Source: Pseudomonadota bacterium (lineage in GTDB: Bacteria > Pseudomonadota > Alphaproteobacteria > Rhizobiales > Hyphomicrobiaceae). From it: a DNA stretch of 23,516 bases. Each line of letters opens with the position of its first letter. The stretch's first letter is position 1. Of the stretch, positions 15,482 to 22,532 are shown one piece after another. The notes under the pieces were generated by a model that saw only the letters and a list, made by a program, of their open reading frames with translations, did no database searches and was not told where the DNA came from. Position numbers and translations under genes: made by a program. The stretch covers positions 1 through 23,516 of the forward strand of contig JAEZAW010000232.1 of the NCBI GenBank assembly GCA_023430315.1, in the 5' to 3' direction.

Positions 15482-15907
15482 TTAGTTCGGCAAACAGGTC
15501 GTTCTGAGCTTGAGCGTCATCGCATCAATGCCGAATGCCGCGTGCAGGTCGGTCCCATAGAACTCCAGCCAACGCTGTTGAGCCGCATATGCGGGTGCCT
15601 CACGCGCCACTGGGCACTCGAAGCTCGTACCCGCGCGGTCCTGCAGGTAGTGCACCAGCTCATGAACGAGTACGGAGACGTCGGTCGCATTGCGACTATT
15701 CCAATCATCGCGCAGATAGATTGTCCGGTAACGTGCATCGTAAGCACCAAGAACTGTTGGGTCCGCCGGTCGCCCGCTCATGCCGCCATAATGGATCGCG
15801 ACGAGTCGGTCCGGCGAAACGTGGCGAATGAGCGGCTGATCCGCCACCAGTGGCAGCGCGAAGTTCAACGAGAGCCACAGCATGATGGCGTTGATCAAGG
15901 GTCCCAC
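15482..15907 (-). CDS. putative secreted zinc metallopeptidase-like protein (HELVH; DUF6647-like)
   Basis: A 141-residue protein using GTG 15907. The first 20 or so residues (MGPLINAIMLWLSLNFALPL) look like a signal peptide or membrane anchor. The zinc-binding motif is VLVHELVHYLQ, with the HExxH core, followed by about 12 residues and 'CPVAREAPAYAAQQRWLEFYG', in which the Glu after the motif could be the third metal ligand, as in gluzincins. This layout is that of the DUF6647-type predicted peptidases, by recall. GGAG lies eight bases before the GTG, inside the end of the formate-channel gene, whose stop (15909-15911) lies just before, so the two are probably coupled. Longer in-frame starts up to 15997 would overlap the channel gene more. 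Confidence 0.72.
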   Translation of the reverse strand: MGPLINAIMLWLSLNFALPLVADQPLIRHVSPDRLVAIHYGGMSGRPADPTVLGAYDARYRTIYLRDDWNSRNATDVSVLVHELVHYLQDRAGTSFECPVAREAPAYAAQQRWLEFYGTDLHAAFGIDAMTLKLRTTCLPN

Positions 15908-15908
15908 G

Positions 15909-16790
15909 TCAGTTGCTCCGCGTCGGCTTAAGCTCAGTAACGTGGCCGTGGCCGAACCAAAGCAGACCACCCGCCACGATTGCCCCGCCGACCGCATTGC
16001 CCGCGGTCACCGCGATGATGTTGCGGGCGAAATCGAGCGACGTTCCGGTGGCGCCGACCATCATCCCGACCGGGATCAGATAGAGGTTGGCGATCGAGTG
16101 TTCGAAGCCGAGCGCAACAAACGCGCTGATCGGAAACATGATGCCGACGAGCTTGCCCGTGGCGCTCTGGCTGGTCATGGCAAGCCACACCGCGAAGCAG
16201 ACGAGCATGTTGGCGAGAATGCCTCTCGCGAACGCCTGCGGCGCGGGCAGCGCGAGTTTGGTTTCGGCGATGCGGATCGCTGTTCGATGCAAGGGCTCGG
16301 CGTCGTAGATGCCGCTCAAGACAACAAGCCACGCGAGCGCCAGGGCGCCAGCCGCATTGGCAGCATATGACCAGGACCAGTTGCGCCAGATTTCCCGACC
16401 CGTCGTCGTTCCGCGCAGGTGCGAAATTGCCATGAGGCAGTTGCCGGTCGACAGCTCTGCGCCTCCGATGACGACCAGGATCAACCCGAGGCTGAACGCC
16501 AAGCCGCCTAGCCATCGCGTCGGGCCGTTGCCGAGGTTGCTCTCGCTCATCACAAGCGTCGCCAACGCGGCGCCAAGCCCGATGTAGAGCCCGCCGAGAA
16601 CGCCGAGCGAGAGGAGCCGCTGGAGCGGGAGCGCCGTCTTGGCGCGGCTCCACTTGCAGATGCGGTCTGCGGTCTCAGTCGGTGGACAGATCTCGCCCGA
16701 ACTCGCGGGCGGATGTGCTGCGATTGGGAGCGGCACGACTGTCTTATTGAATCCGGGGTCCGGCGCGAGGCGGCGCTCACTTATCGTCAC
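15909..16790 (-). CDS. formate/nitrite transporter family (FNT) channel
   Basis: A 293-residue FNT (FocA/NirC/YfdC-type) channel. Six helices are expected and hydrophobic stretches are seen throughout. Diagnostic motifs are GGAELSTGN ('GaelfTGN') near the second helix, 'REIWRNWSWSYAANAAGALALAW', 'FARGILANMLVCFAVW' (the 'GilaNwlVclAvW' motif), 'FPISAFVALGFEHSIANLYLIP' and 'GNAVGGAI'. These confirm the family; the exact substrate cannot be told. A long N-terminal extension to 16895 is also open, but GTG 16790 has GGGAG eight bases before it and lies near the start of a cytosolic Pro-rich N-tail of about 50 residues, so it is preferred. The gene overlaps the metallopeptidase downstream. A 13-base perfect hairpin lies upstream at 16877-16918. 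Confidence 0.9.
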   Translation of the reverse strand: MTISERRLAPDPGFNKTVVPLPIAAHPPASSGEICPPTETADRICKWSRAKTALPLQRLLSLGVLGGLYIGLGAALATLVMSESNLGNGPTRWLGGLAFSLGLILVVIGGAELSTGNCLMAISHLRGTTTGREIWRNWSWSYAANAAGALALAWLVVLSGIYDAEPLHRTAIRIAETKLALPAPQAFARGILANMLVCFAVWLAMTSQSATGKLVGIMFPISAFVALGFEHSIANLYLIPVGMMVGATGTSLDFARNIIAVTAGNAVGGAIVAGGLLWFGHGHVTELKPTRSN

Positions 16791-17413
16791 GGCACATGCT
16801 CCCTTCAGCCCATGCGCACAGCCGCGTTGCCGCCGCAGAAGCGACGTGCCGCGTATGCGCTTGGCGCGTTGAGAATGCCGGAGCCACCACGCCAAGTGAC
16901 TGGGATGGTGGCTCCGGCGCTTTCCGCTACACCATCACGTGGCAGTGGCGGAGCGCGCGGGCTCGGTCGTTATCGAACCGATGGGCCGGGAACTGGGGGT
17001 CGGCGGTCGCTCGGGGCGCCGGAATAATGTCCGGGACCGCCACGTATCGACGAGGGCGAAAACGGAGTTAACGAGGCCGCCGCCGAAAAAGCGGAGGTGA
17101 GCATCGGCGGGATTGGGGGGCGCGGTGGAGAATCTGGGGCCGTCGATCATGGAGGGCTCTCTAAAAATGGTGATGCACTCGTCGTCGTAGGAAAAATCAG
17201 TCGCGGGGAATCAAACCGTCAAAAAGCACGAGGCATCAGGATCGGTTCGATCGGCCCAGGCATCAAGTCGTTCACTTGGCAATATCCCGCCAACAGCCGG
17301 ACTATTCCCTGATCGCGCGAATCTTTTTTTCATACCGGCACGGGAATAAAGACGGTCGCATCGGGATAGATCGTTGAAGTACACTGACCCGGTCTGTCCG
17401 CGAGGGGCCGGGG
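16791..17413. other. divergent intergenic region upstream of channel and sigma factor
   Basis: About 620 bases between the divergent FNT channel (minus) and ECF sigma factor (plus). It holds the strong hairpin at 16877-16918 and otherwise no supportable gene. Near the sigma start, GGGAATAA at 17342-17349 resembles an ECF-type -35 element and CGTT at 17372 a -10 element, but the spacing of 22 bases is longer than usual, so I do not call a promoter. Confidence 0.4.
16877..16918. repeat. 13-base perfect inverted repeat (hairpin) upstream of FNT gene
   Basis: GCCGGAGCCACCA at 16877-16889 and its exact complement TGGTGGCTCCGGC at 16906-16918 form a 13-base stem with a 16-base loop. No T run follows on either strand, so it is not a classical terminator. 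Its distance of about 90 bases before the FNT start suggests a 5'-leader structure or a boundary between the divergent genes. Confidence 0.7.
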
Positions 17414-17968
17414 ATGAGCGCTCGAATTCGCTTCGAGGAGTTAGCGTTGCCGCATCGCGATGCGGCATACAATCTCGCATATTGGATCGTGCGCAACGCC
17501 GATGATGCGGAAGACGTGGTGCAGGACGCCTACCTGCGTGCCTTCAGAGCGTTCGGCGGCTTCAAGGGCGAGGCCATGCGGCCGTGGCTGCTGGCGATCG
17601 TGCGCAACGCGGCGTACCGCCTGCTACTCGATCGCAAACGCTCGAACAACGTCGTGTCGTACGATTTCTCCAATGCCGATGCCGATGCTGCCGATGGGTC
17701 TGATTTCGCATCGCCCGATCCCACCGCAGAGGCGGTTCTCATTGCCGAAGGGGACGCCCGACGCCTCTACGCCGCGCTCGCGCAACTGCCGCTGGCCTAT
17801 CGCGACATCATCGTGCTGAGGGAGATGGAGAACTTGAGTTACGTGGAAATCGCCGAGGTTGCAGGCATTGCAATGGGAACCGTGATGTCGCGATTGTCGC
17901 GCGGCAGGGCCCTACTCAGAAAGGCGATCGAGCGTCTGAATGCCGAGGATGAGCCGGATGGAGTGTAA
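17414..17968 (+). CDS. ECF RNA polymerase sigma factor
   Basis: A 184-residue extracytoplasmic-function sigma factor. Region 2 (about residues 12-75) has 'DAAYNLAYWIVRNADDAEDVVQDAYLRAFRAFGGFKG' and 'RPWLLAIVRNAAYRLL'. Region 4 (about 115-172) has 'LPLAYRDIIVLREMENLSYVEIAEVAGIAMGTVMSRLSRGRALL', the usual -35-binding helix-turn-helix. There is no region 3, as expected. GAGG about ten bases before the ATG is the likely ribosome site. The stop overlaps the next start, and the zinc-binding anti-sigma gene follows, so this is a sigma/anti-sigma pair. The stimulus is not told by the sequence. Confidence 0.95.
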   Translation: MSARIRFEELALPHRDAAYNLAYWIVRNADDAEDVVQDAYLRAFRAFGGFKGEAMRPWLLAIVRNAAYRLLLDRKRSNNVVSYDFSNADADAADGSDFASPDPTAEAVLIAEGDARRLYAALAQLPLAYRDIIVLREMENLSYVEIAEVAGIAMGTVMSRLSRGRALLRKAIERLNAEDEPDGV

Positions 17969-18716
17969 CGAGGTGCGCGTCGCGATCAGCGCGCTGGTCG
18001 ACGACGAGTTGTCCGGCGAGCAGAAGCGGCTGGTCGAGGAGCATCTTGCGTCGTGCGCGGCGTGCTCGAAAATCGCGAAAGACTATCGCCGCATCGGCCG
18101 CTCGCTGAAAGCTGCCGCTTTCGTGCGTGCCCCGCCCGATATGGCGGAGAGGCTACGCCTGCAGATCGCCCGGGAAGGCGGAGAGGACCGATCGCTGGCC
18201 ACCGGCGTATGGAAGTACTACGCCGGTCAGGCCGCGGCCTTGTTGCTCGTCGCCGGCCTCTCAGCCTCCGGCGCGTGGCATCTGGCGACGAAGCGAAGCG
18301 CGCACAACGGTCTGCAGGGTGACATCCTGTCCGCTCATGTCCGTTCGCTGCTGCAAGACAGGCCCACGCAGATTGCTTCCTCGGATCGCCATACAGTAAA
18401 GCCCTGGTTCATCGGGCGCCTGGACTACGCCCCTCCCGTGCGGGATTTAACGGCTGAAGGTTTTCCGCTAACAGGTGCGCGCCTGGATTTCGTCGGCGAT
18501 CGGCGCGTTGCGTCGATCGTGTATATGCGGCGGCAGCACGTGATCAATCTGTTCGTGTGGCCTGTAGATGCCGGCGCAGCCGCGGCATCCGAGCCATCCG
18601 CCGTCAAAGGATATAATGCGCTGACGTGGACTGCCGACGGTGTCGTTCATTGGGCGATATCTGATCTCAATCTGCCTGAACTCAGGCAGTTCCAATCATT
18701 GCTCGCAGGCCGATAG
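17958..18716 (+). CDS. anti-sigma factor with zinc-binding (ZAS) domain and membrane segment
   Basis: A 252-residue transmembrane anti-sigma factor. With ATG 17958 the ZAS motif is Cys3...His29-x3-Cys33-x2-Cys36 ('EEHLASCAAC'), which chelates zinc and binds the sigma factor. One hydrophobic helix is at about 86-106 ('QAAALLLVAGLSASGAWHL'). The rest (about 107-252) is periplasmic, including 'YMRRQHVINLFVWP', a pattern common in ChrR/RsiW-like anti-sigma proteins. ATGs at 17940 and 17949 are also in frame, but GAGG (17945-17948) is best placed for 17958. It overlaps the sigma stop by 11 bases, so they are translationally coupled. Confidence 0.9.
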   Translation: MECNEVRVAISALVDDELSGEQKRLVEEHLASCAACSKIAKDYRRIGRSLKAAAFVRAPPDMAERLRLQIAREGGEDRSLATGVWKYYAGQAAALLLVAGLSASGAWHLATKRSAHNGLQGDILSAHVRSLLQDRPTQIASSDRHTVKPWFIGRLDYAPPVRDLTAEGFPLTGARLDFVGDRRVASIVYMRRQHVINLFVWPVDAGAAAASEPSAVKGYNALTWTADGVVHWAISDLNLPELRQFQSLLAGR

Positions 18717-18929
18717 CCGCTACTGGTCCGTCAAAGGACTGCCTCCTCGCGAAGGTGGCTGTCACGAGGTGGCAGTGCGCGCTCGTAAATGGGATGCGGC
18801 CGAATTGGGTCATTCATGTCGATTACACGACCTCGCCCACTGGCCGGTTCACCACGGATAGCCGACGTTGCGTCGTAGCCACGACCGCGCCACCGCGTCC
18901 GCCATCCTGGTCCGCATCCAGCGGCTTGA

Positions 18930-19475
18930 GCGGCTCTGGCGCTACGGGGATTCCGTTCTCTTCCGCGCGCGATTCTGCTGCTGTGGGCGGTCGGGACAGG
19001 CGTCGTGCTCTGCTTCCTGACACGCTATCTCGGGCTCCTCGCGCTCGATCACTTCTGGGGCACCGGGCCGTTCACCGCACGATGGATCCGGGAACACCTC
19101 ATCGTGGTCGCTACGGTCAGCCGGATGGGGCCCCTGGAAGCCGTGGGCGGCTATTTCTCGGCATGGCGCCAGCCTTGGTCGATCGACAACTGTGGGGAGC
19201 GGCTCCGGCAGATGCTCCATGGCCCGAGAGCCCTGCTTCGAGCTGAGGGCGTCGAAGATCGACCACCAAGCTTTGATGGCCTGAGTCCACGCGAGATCTT
19301 CGGCCTGGGGCCGGCCTATACCCATCGCGAGCTGGACGCAGCCCGTCGACGCCTGGTCTGGGACCTCCATCCGGACAGGCACCCCAGAATGCAGCCCAGT
19401 GAGCGCCTGGCCCGGGAACAAGCCCTCAAGCGCGTCAACGCCGCCTACGACATCCTCAGGTCGAGGGTTGCCTAG
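18930..19475 (+). CDS. membrane-anchored J-domain (DnaJ-like) protein; start uncertain
   Basis: The frame is open from 18930 to 19475. A helix from about 18960 to 19040 (ILLLWAVGTGVVLCFLTRYL) is a probable membrane anchor, followed by 'YFSAWRQPW' and then a C-terminal J domain: GLSPREIFGLGPAYTHRELD, then 'WDLHPDRHP' with the intact His-Pro-Asp and 'LKRVNAAYDILRSR'. The J domain would stimulate an Hsp70 (DnaK). No good start is visible: a GTG at 19005 would cut the helix, and the frame above 18930 has a stop. The upstream bases (18850-18930) contain another frame that looks similar in composition, so a frameshift near 18930-18960 is possible. Normal relatives have one or two helices before the J domain. 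Confidence 0.7.
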   Translation, partial: AALALRGFRSLPRAILLLWAVGTGVVLCFLTRYLGLLALDHFWGTGPFTARWIREHLIVVATVSRMGPLEAVGGYFSAWRQPWSIDNCGERLRQMLHGPRALLRAEGVEDRPPSFDGLSPREIFGLGPAYTHRELDAARRRLVWDLHPDRHPRMQPSERLAREQALKRVNAAYDILRSRVA

Positions 19476-19502
19476 CTATCGTACCCAGTGACATCGTCTC
19501 GC

Positions 19503-19522
19503 TATCTCAAGGCGCTGAGATA
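19503..19522. repeat. short hairpin (7-bp) after J-domain gene
   Basis: TATCTCA at 19503-19509 and TGAGATA at 19516-19522 form a 7-base stem with six bases between. It lies 28 bases after the J-domain stop, at the edge of the AT-richer zone next to the rep gene. It has no T run, so terminator function is uncertain. Confidence 0.4.
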
Positions 19523-19660
19523 CATCTTGCTACTATCGGTTGAATTACTTTAATGTCCATCAGTAACTGAGTATCACTATAGATATATACTACGCCATCG
19601 AAGCAGAAGCCCGGGGTTTCCCCACCTGTAGGTAGCGACTAATCTTGTCTCATCCTATTT

Positions 19661-20950
19661 TTACTTAATGCAATACTTGCGATACCAAGTGGAGCGAGAG
19701 ATGCCGAGGATCAGCCAGGGCTTTCCCACTTGCGGCTTGCTGCCAGCGGCAGCTCGCGTCTCGCGCCGTGCCTCGGCCTTGCGCTCCCGGTCCCGCCTCA
19801 AGCGCTCCTGGCGACGTTCCTCGGCGAGGACGGGGTCAGCGGGGTGGAGGCGGAGCAGTCCCGCCGCCCGAACCTCGGCGACCGTGACCTGAAGGGCCTC
19901 AGCTGCGCCTGCGGTCGAGTACCGGTAGCCACGGCCGTCTTCGATGATCTGTTTGGTGATGGATCCGACGATCTGCAGCATCTCGTCGGTACCAAGGTCA
20001 CAACGCGACACGCCGTACGCAACAAGAGCGCCTTCGAGCTTGGTCGTTCCGACTACCCGCACGAGGAAGCAGCCGCGGACGAAGAGGGTCATATTGCGGT
20101 GCCCCTCCGGGATGCGCCCGCCCCAGCGCAGATCGACGAGGCGGTCAATGTCGGCGATGATGGTGTCGATGTAGGCCTGCAGACCCTCGCGCCCACGCAA
20201 GCTGCGCGCCGAAGACGGCGCCGCCGCTGACTCAGCCTTCTCCTGTCTCGACTTACGCAGCTCCTGCAGCTGCCACTGGCTGAACGGCAGTAGCGGAGGT
20301 TTGGCGAGATCTTCGAAGTCGACATGACGGTCGAGCTCGAGATGAAGAAAAGTGGCGGGCTTACCGGCCTTGGCGTTCATCGTGCCCGCCAGCCGCAGGA
20401 TGCGCGCTGCGTCGCGGGCATTGGGGTCGGCGCCCAAAGCCTTGAGCGCTTGGCCGAGATGCTGCTGGACGGCATTCCAGCGCGGCAGGGCATCTCGCGG
20501 CAGTCCGGTGGCGAAATTCCAGTAGGCGTGCAACCCTTGCCCCGAGGCCACGACCATCGTCGGCATGGGAATGGTGCGCGCGGCAAGCACCGACTGGATC
20601 TCAGCCCACACTTCCTGCTCATCGGCGTTAGCCCAAACGGTCACGTTGCGAAAGTCTAGGTCCACAAAGCATGCGCGCAGGCTGAAAAGATTGGCGATGG
20701 TGCGCCGGGGACTCTTGAAGGTGTTGACCGAGATGTAGTGCTCGCCCTCCGCGCTAGTCGGCGGGAGATGCCAAAAGAGTTCCGGTCCTTCGTAGCACCG
20801 CGTTTCGATCGGCTGGCCATTGCCCCCTGGCTTGCGGCACAGGGCGACGAAGCCGCGGCCACCGCGGTGCAGACGGTACGCTTGGGTGTAGGGGTGACCG
20901 TGGGGCGGCAAGGCTCCCGCGTCCGCCGCCGAGGTGGCGTCGCTTGACAT
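19661..20950 (-). CDS. RepB/primase-like replication protein of a mobile element
   Basis: A 429-residue protein from ATG 20950. The N-terminal half has the RepB-type DNA-primase-like signatures in order: 'ACFVDLDFRN' (paired Asp), 'VVASGQGLHAYWNF' and 'DAARILRLAGTMNAK', the latter like the 'RLPGTLNxK' motif. A central 'RNMTLFVRGCFLVRV' follows, then an Arg/Glu-rich stretch (about 365-405). The C-terminus is 'ILGISRSTWYRKY', like the helix-turn-helix ends of Rep proteins of small elements. It probably initiates or primes element replication. A longer frame to 21049 exists, but it would overlap the AlpA-like gene and its Shine-Dalgarno is not better. Operon partner: the AlpA-like gene, 32 bases upstream. 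Confidence 0.75.
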   Translation of the reverse strand: MSSDATSAADAGALPPHGHPYTQAYRLHRGGRGFVALCRKPGGNGQPIETRCYEGPELFWHLPPTSAEGEHYISVNTFKSPRRTIANLFSLRACFVDLDFRNVTVWANADEQEVWAEIQSVLAARTIPMPTMVVASGQGLHAYWNFATGLPRDALPRWNAVQQHLGQALKALGADPNARDAARILRLAGTMNAKAGKPATFLHLELDRHVDFEDLAKPPLLPFSQWQLQELRKSRQEKAESAAAPSSARSLRGREGLQAYIDTIIADIDRLVDLRWGGRIPEGHRNMTLFVRGCFLVRVVGTTKLEGALVAYGVSRCDLGTDEMLQIVGSITKQIIEDGRGYRYSTAGAAEALQVTVAEVRAAGLLRLHPADPVLAEERRQERLRRDRERKAEARRETRAAAGSKPQVGKPWLILGISRSTWYRKYCIK

Positions 20951-20982
20951 GACAGATCGCTGATAATGCGTTCGTGACTGCG

Positions 20983-21186
20983 CTAAGTCGCGTCGCTGTT
21001 CGGTTTCCAGTGGCCAGCGACAAAAGCGTCGATCTCGCTCTCGCGCCAACCCACGCGGCCCGGTGATTTCTGGATGCGTAGCGGGAACTTACCCGCGCGC
21101 TCGATGCGCCAAATCGTGGTCCTGCTCAGGCCGACACGGGCCTGAACCGCTTCGAAATCCAAAAGTCGGTCGGGTGAGAAGTTCAT
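20983..21186 (-). CDS. AlpA/excisionase-like helix-turn-helix protein
   Basis: A 67-residue protein from ATG 21186 (71 residues if ATG 21198 is used). It matches AlpA/MerR-type winged helix proteins: 'LLDFEAVQARVGLSRTTIWRIERAGKFPLRI', then 'VGWRESEIDAFVAGHW', which is the family signature for small phage regulators and excisionases. It likely controls integrase expression or excision in phage-like elements. Both ATGs are possible: AGGA lies three bases before 21186, and 21198 has only a weak site. Order with the rep gene supports one operon, and the stop codons leave a small gap. Confidence 0.8.
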   Translation of the reverse strand: MNFSPDRLLDFEAVQARVGLSRTTIWRIERAGKFPLRIQKSPGRVGWRESEIDAFVAGHWKPNSDAT

Positions 21187-21271
21187 TGTTCCTCGCATTC
21201 ACGAGGACCATGCGCGAGCGTACGCGCAGACTCTACCCGGAAACGGTGTTCAAGGATTCAGAGCGGGCCTG

Positions 21272-21631
21272 TTACTCGCGGCGCAGGAGATGCCGGGCGA
21301 ATGCCTCTCGGATGGCTTGAGGAGACTTCGTTTGCCCGATCAGGCGCCAGACGACATCCGCCAGCGCGATCATGCCCTTGAGATCGTTGCGGCGCCTTCC
21401 CAGCTGTACGGTCCAGAATGCTTCGACATTGCGTGTGATAAAATACGCGTTGGGATCGAGCCGCCCCCGGCGCGCCATCATCTCAGACGTGCGCTCAGGC
21501 GCGACTTTCAGAGCGCCGATAGCGTCATCCAGCATCAGAATGAGCGCCGCGCCGTCGCCTCGACAACGCATCACTCTTTGCACAGCCTCATGTCGAACTT
21601 CATCCAACGCCTCCAGGGACGCGAGGGTCAC
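21272..21631 (-). CDS. uncharacterised protein (mobile-block ORF 2)
   Basis: I do not recognise the family. The frame is open from 21673 to 21272, and the best visible start is GTG 21631 ('VTLASLEALDEVRHEAVQRV...'), giving 119 residues; no good ribosome site is seen, and a later ATG at 21571 is possible. It is mostly helical, with 'RLDPNAYFITRNVEAFWTVQLGRRRNDLKGMIALADVVWRLIG' toward the end, which has a conserved look. It overlaps the upstream ORF (ending 21600) by about 30 bases in another frame, either as genuine gene overlap or because of a frameshift. The gene lies between the AlpA-like gene and the ORF next to the tRNA. Confidence 0.5.
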   Translation of the reverse strand: MTLASLEALDEVRHEAVQRVMRCRGDGAALILMLDDAIGALKVAPERTSEMMARRGRLDPNAYFITRNVEAFWTVQLGRRRNDLKGMIALADVVWRLIGQTKSPQAIREAFARHLLRRE

Positions 21632-22010
21632 CCCACCAGCGATCGCCGAGACGCTCGCGCCGCAAACGGGCAATTTCGGCGTCGAGCAGGTGCTGCTCGA
21701 TTTCTTTCGATGCCTGGGCAGTGTGGTCGAGGGCGACTTGCCGGCGAAACCGCTCGAGGGTGTTGATCAGCGACCGGCGCGTGAAGGTACGACTCTCGCG
21801 ATCATTGTGCGTATCGGTCTCGATCGCGGCAAGCGATAGGATGGCATTGATCCAGTCCGTGGCCTGCTGCTGCAAGTTCTCTGGAATCTGGGCCACACGA
21901 AACAGCAGCGCGAGCGCCTCTGGATCGACCTCTGCGCGAAAGAGCCGATCCGGCGTTGCGATGACTCGCGCGCCCTCGCCACGTACTATGACTCGGCCAC
22001 CAGACAGCAT
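21600..22010 (-). CDS. uncharacterised protein next to the tRNA (mobile-block ORF 1)
   Basis: A 136-residue helical protein from ATG 22010 ('MLSGGRVIVRGEGARVIATPDRLFRAEVDPEALALLFRVAQIP...'). GAGG five bases before the ATG is a good ribosome site, so I prefer it to the longer frame to 22085. The middle ('ATDWINAILSLAAIETDTHNDRESRTFTRRSLINTLERFRRQV') looks like a helical nucleic-acid-associated protein, but no family was recognised. It is the first gene of the block from the tRNA end and may be the first gene of the Rep/AlpA operon. It overlaps ORF 2 in another frame. Confidence 0.6.
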   Translation of the reverse strand: MLSGGRVIVRGEGARVIATPDRLFRAEVDPEALALLFRVAQIPENLQQQATDWINAILSLAAIETDTHNDRESRTFTRRSLINTLERFRRQVALDHTAQASKEIEQHLLDAEIARLRRERLGDRWWGDPRVPGGVG

Positions 22011-22062
22011 TGTCTCCTCAAGCTCGGTGAGTAAATTGCAAGCGAGCGAAGCACACCTTCTT

Positions 22063-22082
22063 GGGCCAAATATGGGCCAAAT
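22063..22082. repeat. direct repeat GGGCCAAAT x2 next to tRNA-Pro
   Basis: GGGCCAAAT at 22063-22071 and again at 22074-22082, two bases apart. It lies 47 bases from the 3' end of tRNA-Pro, between that tRNA and the first ORF of the mobile block. Such short tandem repeats near an attachment site are what arm-type recombinase binding sites often look like; no integrase is present to prove it. Confidence 0.5.
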
Positions 22083-22128
22083 CACTGCGTGAGGGTTTAG
22101 GAAGTATCGGGCAAGCTATTGAAACAAA

Positions 22129-22206
22129 TGGTCGGAGCGGCGAGATTCGAACTCGCGACCCCCAGTCCCCCAGACTGGTGCGCTAACCAGGCTGCGCTAC
22201 GCTCCG
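22129..22206 (-). tRNA. tRNA-Pro (anticodon GGG)
   Basis: On the minus strand the sequence folds into a full tRNA. The acceptor arms are CGGAGCG (5') and CGCTCCG (3'), with discriminator A and an encoded CCA at 22131-22129. The anticodon stem is CCAGT/ACTGG around the loop CTGGGGG (22173-22167), with anticodon GGG for proline. The T-arm is GCGAG-TTCGAAT-CTCGC. All stems are fully paired except the D-arm, which is standard. It faces the mobile block with its 3' end, the usual target of tyrosine-recombinase integration. Confidence 0.95.
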
Positions 22207-22532
22207 ATCCGCTTCAGTCCCGCCCGCCCCAGAGGGACCGCGCAGGCCTCCAGCCGCCTGATCTGCCGATAAATTAACGGCATTGGACGGCCGATGGTCC
22301 CCATCGGCCGAAAGGCCAGCCAGGGATCGCGGACACGGGTACTCGACACGCCGATGGCCGTCAAGGAACTTGGGGCCTGCCCGGAGGTTGCACCAACATG
22401 AGCCGGCCCGATTTACCCCGTAGGGATAGGCACCTCGCGCAAGGCTAGCGGCAAAGCGCCATCCGCGGTAAATCGACGGACACCAAATTCATGGCCGGAA
22501 CGGCCAGACCCCATTTCTGCGGAGGAAACCCC
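22207..22532. other. intergenic region with strong hairpin, upstream of aldolase
   Basis: About 326 bases, mainly GC-rich, without a gene that I can support. It contains the hairpin at 22289-22309. No promoter motif could be assigned to the aldolase. Confidence 0.4.
22289..22309. repeat. 9-bp perfect hairpin (GGCCGATGG / CCATCGGCC)
   Basis: GGCCGATGG at 22289-22297 and CCATCGGCC at 22301-22309 pair perfectly around the three-base loop TCC. No T run follows on either strand. It stands 83 bases upstream of the tRNA-Pro 5' end and about 220 bases upstream of the aldolase start; it could be a terminator-like or leader structure. Confidence 0.6.

Noticed and set aside
17342..17375. ECF promoter upstream of the sigma gene (GGGAATAA and CGTT)
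   Set aside because: The 22-base spacing is longer than expected for ECF promoters, and no other copy was found in the window for comparison.
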